From contig NQMI01000095.1 of the NCBI GenBank assembly GCA_002270565.1, positions 1 to 64,000 of the forward strand: 64,000 nt of DNA, read 5' to 3'. The stretch comes from Stenocarpella maydis (taxonomy: Eukaryota; Ascomycota; Sordariomycetes; Diaporthales; Diaporthaceae). This document shows, in pieces, positions 58,476-64,000 of the stretch (positions within the stretch are counted from its first letter, which is position 1; each line of letters begins with the position of its first letter). The notes under the pieces are model-generated. The model did no database searches. It was not told where the DNA came from and saw nothing but the letters and a program-made list of their open reading frames with translations. The position numbers and the translations under genes were made by a program.

Positions 58476-58522
58476 TAAGGGTTTTTGGGGTTTTTGGAAA
58501 GTTGCCCCTGTCGCGCACCATA
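58476..58522 (-). repeat. Right terminal inverted repeat, 47 bp
   Basis: Inverted, base-for-base copy of 54290-54336. On the plus strand it reads TAAGGGTTTTTGGGG, then on to CGCGCACCATA. GC-balanced DNA starts immediately to its right. Confidence 0.9.
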
Positions 58523-60875
58523 CCAGCCATTTACTGACCGGGCACCACCCTCATGTCACCTCATCCAAAGTGCCCAGGGTCTTCAGGCAGTCTGTGCCGC
58601 CTGCCTGCTGCTCATTTGCTCGTCATTTCAACGGTACTTTGTTTGTCCGCCTCTTCTTCGTCCATGTACGGGATGCAATACAGAACAGAACCTGCGTCCT
58701 GCCGTCGTCGCTTCACGCTCGAGCCATCCTCTACCGCTCTCAAGATCCTAGCTGCACCTTGGCTGCTTCCACGCCCCATCATACCACGGCCTTTCGCAAT
58801 GACAGCTCTCCTGTCTCAGGGCTGAAGGACGCATATCATGCTACGTGCCTGGCATCTCACCGACGTACCGACTTGTGCTCCTAGCCGAGGGCTGCATAAC
58901 GGCAAGCTGCTCTTGCGGCCCGGACGGTTTTTGCCCCGGAGACGACCCTGATTAGATATTGACCCGAGACTGGTTGCATGACGGCTGGGGAAGGGTATCC
59001 AGCAAGAGTTGGCTAATCCACCCTGCGATCTGCCCTACCCAGCCAGTTCTCGCGACCTTGCTCTCTTGACCTGAGAGCCGGGTTTGGACGAATGTGGGCC
59101 GACGTCAAGAATCGTCTCCACTTGGCTGCGGCCGCATACGCTCCCCTCCGCCAGACGCGACGGCCACAAGATGGAAATAGGCGGCTCTTCAGCCTAAAGT
59201 CCGATTCCCTGGACGGATACTAACCCTCTTATACATGGCCACGGCTCACACTCAGCCCTTGGGGCTATCCTATCCATCTGACTCGTGAACAGAGCCGACA
59301 GCCCGGGGGCTAATATTATCAAGCCGCGGGAGGACCTGGTGGTGAAGTCACCCCCACTGTCGGCTTTGTCCCGTTCGCTCGGTTGACCTAACTCGTCGTT
59401 GTGTATAATCATCCCAACCCTGAGTGGAGCAACGCGAGACCCTCTCTTTTCCCCGTCGAATTCAAGCAGGCTCTCCCATCCCAGGGACAGAACCCAGTGC
59501 GCGCGAGAGAGAGAGATGGAAAAAGTTATGTGGTCTGGATGGCTGTGATTCATGCTTTTGACGACGCAATAATTCCCATCTATTTCCAGTTCCCCTCCGC
59601 AGCGCCACCCCGGGGACACCAGCCCACTTGAGAGCAGCCCCCGTATATCGCACACTTGGTACACATCGCGACGGTAGCAGCGGCCTGGGAATGACCTGAT
59701 GTCAGAAAGCCAGGGGCTATGCCAGGTCCGCTAGCTAGACAGCGGCGGGGGTCTCCCTCTAGACAAATGTAGGTACATGGCATTAGATGTGGCCCAGTCA
59801 AGGCCACAGGCATTGCTGTCTCCACCCCTTGCTTAGGACAACCCTATTTCCAGGATTTCCCTGCTCTACCCGGTACTCCACGCCAGACCCTCATTAGGCG
59901 CTGTCGAGCTGCAGACATCGAGCCCTATGCCTGACCCACCCTTGAGCCTTCACACCTCTGGCTGTGTCCTCCATTCTGCCTTTCCGGTCCACAACCCTTA
60001 ACTACACTTGGTTGACCAGGCCAACGGCCACTATCATGGCTGTGTATTATACCCGAACAGGATAGTGCCATCCCACTCTGGCGAGCCACCTTTGTCAATG
60101 ATACAGACAGGCGGCTATCATGCGAATCATGAGCTCTGCCGATAGTTGGTATCTACAGTACCCGTCAGACAACCATAATGGCCGCGTCGCCGATGGGCAA
60201 GGACCCTCGGCCCCGTTGCCCTCGCACCTGGCTCCGAGGAAATGGAGCATGGGGTACGTACGGCCACCCAACTCACACACTTCTGGGCACTGGGCTGGGG
60301 CTTTTTGGGTGAACTGCCACCGGGCATACTTTGTACGTACTCAAGTACACCGACCCTTGTTGTGACTTCTATACTGTCTCCCACCCCTGCTGGCCGGACA
60401 GGTTTCCTTTTGCAAAGCTTCTCTGCGGTCCACCTACCTTCTCTATCCATGTCACTCCTGCCTGTGCCGCTGAGCCTCTTTTACACTACAACAACCGTGG
60501 GCGGGACCCGCCTGCCATGTACCATGTACTCTGTAGCCCACCACCCCCCATTTCTGGCTCAAAGACGGGCCCCTCGAGCCTCTGCCGATGGCGAGGCTCT
60601 CTTTAAAATGAAGACTGTTCCCCCGACCTCCCGAAAGACCTCCAAGGGTAAGGCCATTATTATCCTTTGTCGAAAATCCGGTTCTACAACAACCAACATC
60701 CCCTCTCTGCTCTTGCTCTGCTCGAGACATCGAATCAAAGGTAGAGCTCAGACCAGCCCTTGCACACAAGTTGCCACTCCGTCACTCAGCTGGCAAACAT
60801 CCTACCTAAGACAGGTTCCTTGAACAAGACAAAAGGGTTAACGGCACCTCTTACCGGGTTCGAGTGCTCGTCAAC
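58523..60875. other. Intergenic with pyrimidine-rich leader
   Basis: 2.35 kb of GC-balanced DNA right of the integrase element. Frames up to 193 codons overlap on both strands and look non-coding. From about 60340 on it is C/T-rich, as in fungal 5' leaders, so the transcript of the following gene may start here. Confidence 0.45.
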
Positions 60876-63016
60876 ATGGCTTCGAGTCCTCAATATCTCG
60901 CCCATAGTGCGCACAACCAGCTGGGCACAAGTACACCCACGTTGCCCGACTGCTCCTGCCCCAGTGGGGAGCCAGCCACCGTTTCCGCATACCCAGACCC
61001 AGACCAGATATACACTTCGGTGAGTCTTCTTACCCCGTGGCTGTTTCCCCCTCTCCCTTGTGCGCGTATGTATATCTATATATACACCCGCACGCGAAGG
61101 AAGCGGCGCCCGGTCTTGTCCACCACACACATGCATGCCCACACCTGAACCGTGGTGACTTACAAGTACCAACAGGTCTCGGCCTTTGACCAGCCCACCG
61201 TTGTCGACGACGATCACCTCTTGACCCCAGTGTCCAGTGCTGCTTCACCACCTTTGCACCCGCGGTCCAAGGTCCAGTCGCCGTACCACCAACCCCAGGA
61301 TTCTCCCCAATTCCCACAGCAGCCAACTCCACCAAACACGTCTACGATGTTTCCGTACTCAGACTACATCAACAGCACGTGCCAGGCTTCTTCCCCCATG
61401 CCCATTCAAACCACCGTGACTCAGGCTCCTCATGATATCCTTGGGCCTTACATACAGGACTCGCCAGGCCACGAAGACTCCATTCCACCACCACAGTCAG
61501 CTCCATACTTTGGCCAATACACGGCTTCTACTGTCTCCGTAGGACAAGAGACAGACGGGGTAACCCCGTACTACCTACCGGATGGGACCAATGAGAACAG
61601 CTACGGGGCTATGAACGGCACATCCTATGCAAACAGGCCGCTGGCTCCAAACTTTGTACAACAGCCCCAACAAGGACAGTACCGCCGCGATGCGCTCCCA
61701 ATATCAAGGCTCTCATCAACCAACTACGGACGTCCGAAGAGACACCCCAGCCGGAAGCCCAGCGCCAGAAGGCCCCGCGTGAAGCAGGAGCAGTCTTCCA
61801 GCTCGCCAAAAATGTCGCAGACCTTCGGGCTTGATGACGCCGGCAGGAGCGGTGAGGCAGTCGAGCCTGAACAGGCCGTCGAGTTGGACCAAAGGGCGCC
61901 AGCTGACCTGAGGCGACTGTGGAACATCAGGCAGAAATGGTTCAGCAGAAAGGGCCACGGCATGTGGGAGAACATTATCAAGGACTATCTCGGAGCCGGG
62001 GAGGCCGACTCCCTCAGCGATGATAAGAAAACGCAGGTTAAGGCGAACCTACAGATGAAAATCCATCGGGGTGTCTTGAGACATGGTGAATGGCCGGCGC
62101 GCGACGTAAGTAAATACCCACCCTAAGCCCGCTGCGGACTATACCACTCTACTAGGGATACAAGGCGCTGACTCGCCCTGCCTTCAAACAGAGAGCCGCA
62201 CTTCTCAGGGCTTATGCGCGGTGGGAGGAGAACCGCTACAACGAGGTTTTCAAGCTCTTCATGGAGGAGCTCCGCAATGACGGCACCGACCCAGCATACG
62301 AATGGAAGAGTGTCCATGTCGAAGCCGAGCTTGTCAAGTCAGGCCTGGAGCAAAAGCAGCGGGAACCGTCCAAGGCGCGCAGAAGGCGCATCCAGGTCCC
62401 GGCCCGTCATCGTGCCTCCGGAGGCGCAACCACTTGGGATACAAAGTCATCTTCTATCCATCTACCCATGCCCTACCAGCAGCAACCGCATCGCCTACCA
62501 GCTATGATCGGACTGACGCCGGGGTTCGCCCTATATCCAAGCCAGCACTACGCACAGCAGGACCAGCATCCGTATAATGTTGGCGGCGGGCACAGGCGGG
62601 AGACTTCGACAGGGTCGGCTGCACACGACTTTGTGGTGCAGGAGCTGAGGGCGCATCCCCCGCCGGCGCTGACCGAGGAAGAACACGAGAACCTCATGGA
62701 AGAGTGCCTCGAGAGGGAGCAGTTCGAGAACGGCCCAGAGGACCCGGTGATGGCGGCGCTGGAGCGCCACAACAACTCCCACTACCAGCACGACGACACC
62801 AGGATGTCGGACGACCCGTATCCTGAGGAACAACTCCCCCGCAACAGCATCCCACCATCCTCCTTGCTACCTGCTGTCAGCGGCATGATCGCCTCAGCGT
62901 CCGCGTCGCCGGACATCAACGCGCAGCGGAGCCAGGCAGTGGCCAGGCAGGCGTGCGGCGAGATACTCAAGCACTCAGACAACGCCAGCAGCCACCACCA
63001 GTACGCCGGCATGTAA
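60876..63016 (+). CDS. Uncharacterised fungal protein (632 aa)
   Basis: Three exons (60876-61019, 61176-62105, 62192-63016), all phase 0, give 632 residues. Introns are 156 nt (GTGAGT/AACAG) and 86 nt (GTAAGT, GCTGAC branch point, AACAG). The first ~270 residues are Pro/Gln/Ser-rich and disordered, with a basic patch RPKRHPSRKPSARRPRVK that could act as nuclear signal. A compact helical part follows across the second splice junction (LRRLWNIRQKWFSRKGHGMW, then LQMKIHRGVLRHGEWPARD and RAALLRAYARWEENRYNEVF). Its regularly spaced aromatic residues resemble a SANT/Myb-like or related helical domain. The tail is His/Gln/Pro-rich with an acidic segment TEEEHENLMEECLEREQ. A nuclear regulatory role is a guess from these features. 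The ATG at 60876 was chosen because exon 1 joins in frame and upstream sequence looks untranslated. Confidence 0.7.
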
Positions 63017-64000
63017 CGCATTGCTTGTTCTTTCGCTACTGCCAGCCCTCTTGTGCCCTACTACTCAGTGATATCAATTGGCTACAGCCGGCGAGATTGA
63101 AAGGAACTCTAGTCTTTCGGGTTCTGCCCTTTCTCCCCTCCCCCCCTCCCCCAGCCTGCTTCCGGGCTTGGACCTATCGCGTTCTTCCGGCTGCGGAATG
63201 GATTACAAGAATAAGTAGGCTTGGGGTTAATGCAGCCCTATCTACAAAAGTCCTCCATCCTCCCATTGTTCTTGTCCCCCTCCCCACGGAGGGCTGTGCC
63301 GATCTAGCCTCGGCGGTTTCTTCTGGGCAGGGAGGGGAGCTAGATCCCCTCCTCTGACCCAGCCTCTTTACGCGTTCCTTGTTTTGGTTTTATTCTGATA
63401 TCTACACACTATTCGTTTTACCGTGGGGTTAATACTTTTCTTGTCCATGGGGTAATCATCGGGTCATTCTAAGCAACCTGGCCCATAGACCTTTCTCTTC
63501 GACTACACACGCCTTCTTTACCATACTCTTCTTGTATGCATGGAAAAGGAACCTCCCTCTTTTTGCGAACCAAAAAATATTGAGCTACTGCTCTTGGACG
63601 GCGGAATAATGTTTTTGTTTTGTTGGCTCTTGGTTTCGTGTCCCCAATGGCGGGCGGCGGCTGTGCTTCATGTTTAAAGATTCCCAAATTGTTGTGTCGG
63701 TTTTTTATGTCTAGTTTTCTACCAAATCCGCTCACTCTTTGCGCAGGAATGTTCTTGGGGCTTGGCACGGTTTAGCTTTCTAAAGTACATAGATAGGTTT
63801 AGTCTGTCATATTCTAGGGTCATTCCGAAGTTGAATTATTTTTCATTAATCAACACACTTCACCTGCCTGCTCTGACTGACACGTCTCATGCCCATTATC
63901 CTCCATACAAGGTGCTTATTCCGCAGCCAGGCAGTCAGGCAGTCAGTCATGAGACAACGCGAAGCCCGTAGTACCCACCCACCACTGTGGCAGACATGGT
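63017..64000. other. 3' flank, no recognised gene
   Basis: Starts with the 3' untranslated region of the preceding gene (T-rich with C-runs at 63137-63152). No further gene is recognisable up to the window end. Confidence 0.45.

Larger units (their letters stand above)
54292..58520. mobile_element. Inverted-repeat-bounded transposon with integrase gene (decayed)
   Basis: The unit is bounded by perfect inverted repeats (54290-54336 and 58476-58522), 47 bp each counting the outer TA. TA is directly repeated at both ends, so the target duplication is probably TA. Inside are a plus-strand integrase-type DDE gene (54784-55720), a minus-strand open frame of at least 338 codons (58265-57252), and a solo LTR of another family (56113-56735). 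Excluding the LTR, the element is about 3.6 kb. Both genes keep their frame but carry only substitution-type stops (TAA/TAG/TGA), the mark of RIP. GC-balanced flanks begin sharply outside the inverted repeats. Retroviral-type integrase with terminal inverted repeats is the Ginger-like arrangement of DNA transposons; assignment to a named superfamily is not possible here. Confidence 0.75.

Noticed and set aside
60242..60823. 193-codon plus-strand open frame
   Set aside because: Lies in C/T-rich leader sequence and has no family signature; probably untranslated leader of the 60876 gene.

Overview
The window is nuclear DNA of a filamentous ascomycete (Pezizomycotina, most likely a Sordariomycete). 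Evidence: short introns of about 54-100 nt (a few longer) with GTAAGT-type donors and CTAAC/CTGAC branch points, fungal-specific families (Vac7, Helo-like N domain, quinate-type sugar porter), and a two-compartment layout. GC-balanced gene regions alternate with AT-rich islands (about 1-2.4 kb, 34.9-44.2 kb and 54.6-58.4 kb). In the islands transposon genes are full of stop codons of the kind left by repeat-induced point mutation (RIP: CAA/CAG to TAA/TAG, TGG to TAG, CGA to TGA).

Housekeeping part (about 5.6-31.8 kb): VAC7 (vacuolar PI(3,5)P2 regulator, -), a two-exon coiled-coil protein (-), a divergent ribosomal pair RPL30 (-) and RPL10/uL16 (+) sharing a 463-bp promoter with telobox and CACGTG motifs, a conserved fungal protein of unknown function (+), the 18S rRNA dimethyltransferase DIM1 (-) and an alpha-arrestin with two PPxY motifs (+). 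Intergenic stretches are long and rich in short tandem repeats, with no recognisable genes.

Accessory part: a decayed Helo-like N-domain gene and a CorA C-terminal fragment near the left island; a decayed conserved gene at 33.4-33.9 kb; and an SRPK-like kinase in two halves on opposite strands on either side of the 34.9-44.2 kb island. That island holds a RIP-riddled Ty3/gypsy chromovirus with a younger LTR element nested exactly in its Gag zinc knuckle, plus an LTR of a third family. To the right, a DapA/NAL-family aldolase (-) and a quinate-permease-like transporter (+) are divergent, suggesting a small sugar-acid catabolic unit. A yippee-family gene with an apparent frameshift follows.

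The most interesting object is at 54,290-58,522. It is a 4.2-kb unit bounded by perfect 47-bp inverted repeats (TA at each end). Inside are a decayed integrase-type DDE gene on the + strand and, convergent on the - strand, a decayed open frame of at least 338 codons of unknown function. A solo LTR with a 5-bp target duplication sits between them. It looks like an integrase-encoding DNA transposon rather than a retroelement.

The right end carries a three-exon gene for a 632-residue protein of unknown function. Exon boundaries were placed by hand from splice motifs and frame continuity; no database search was possible.
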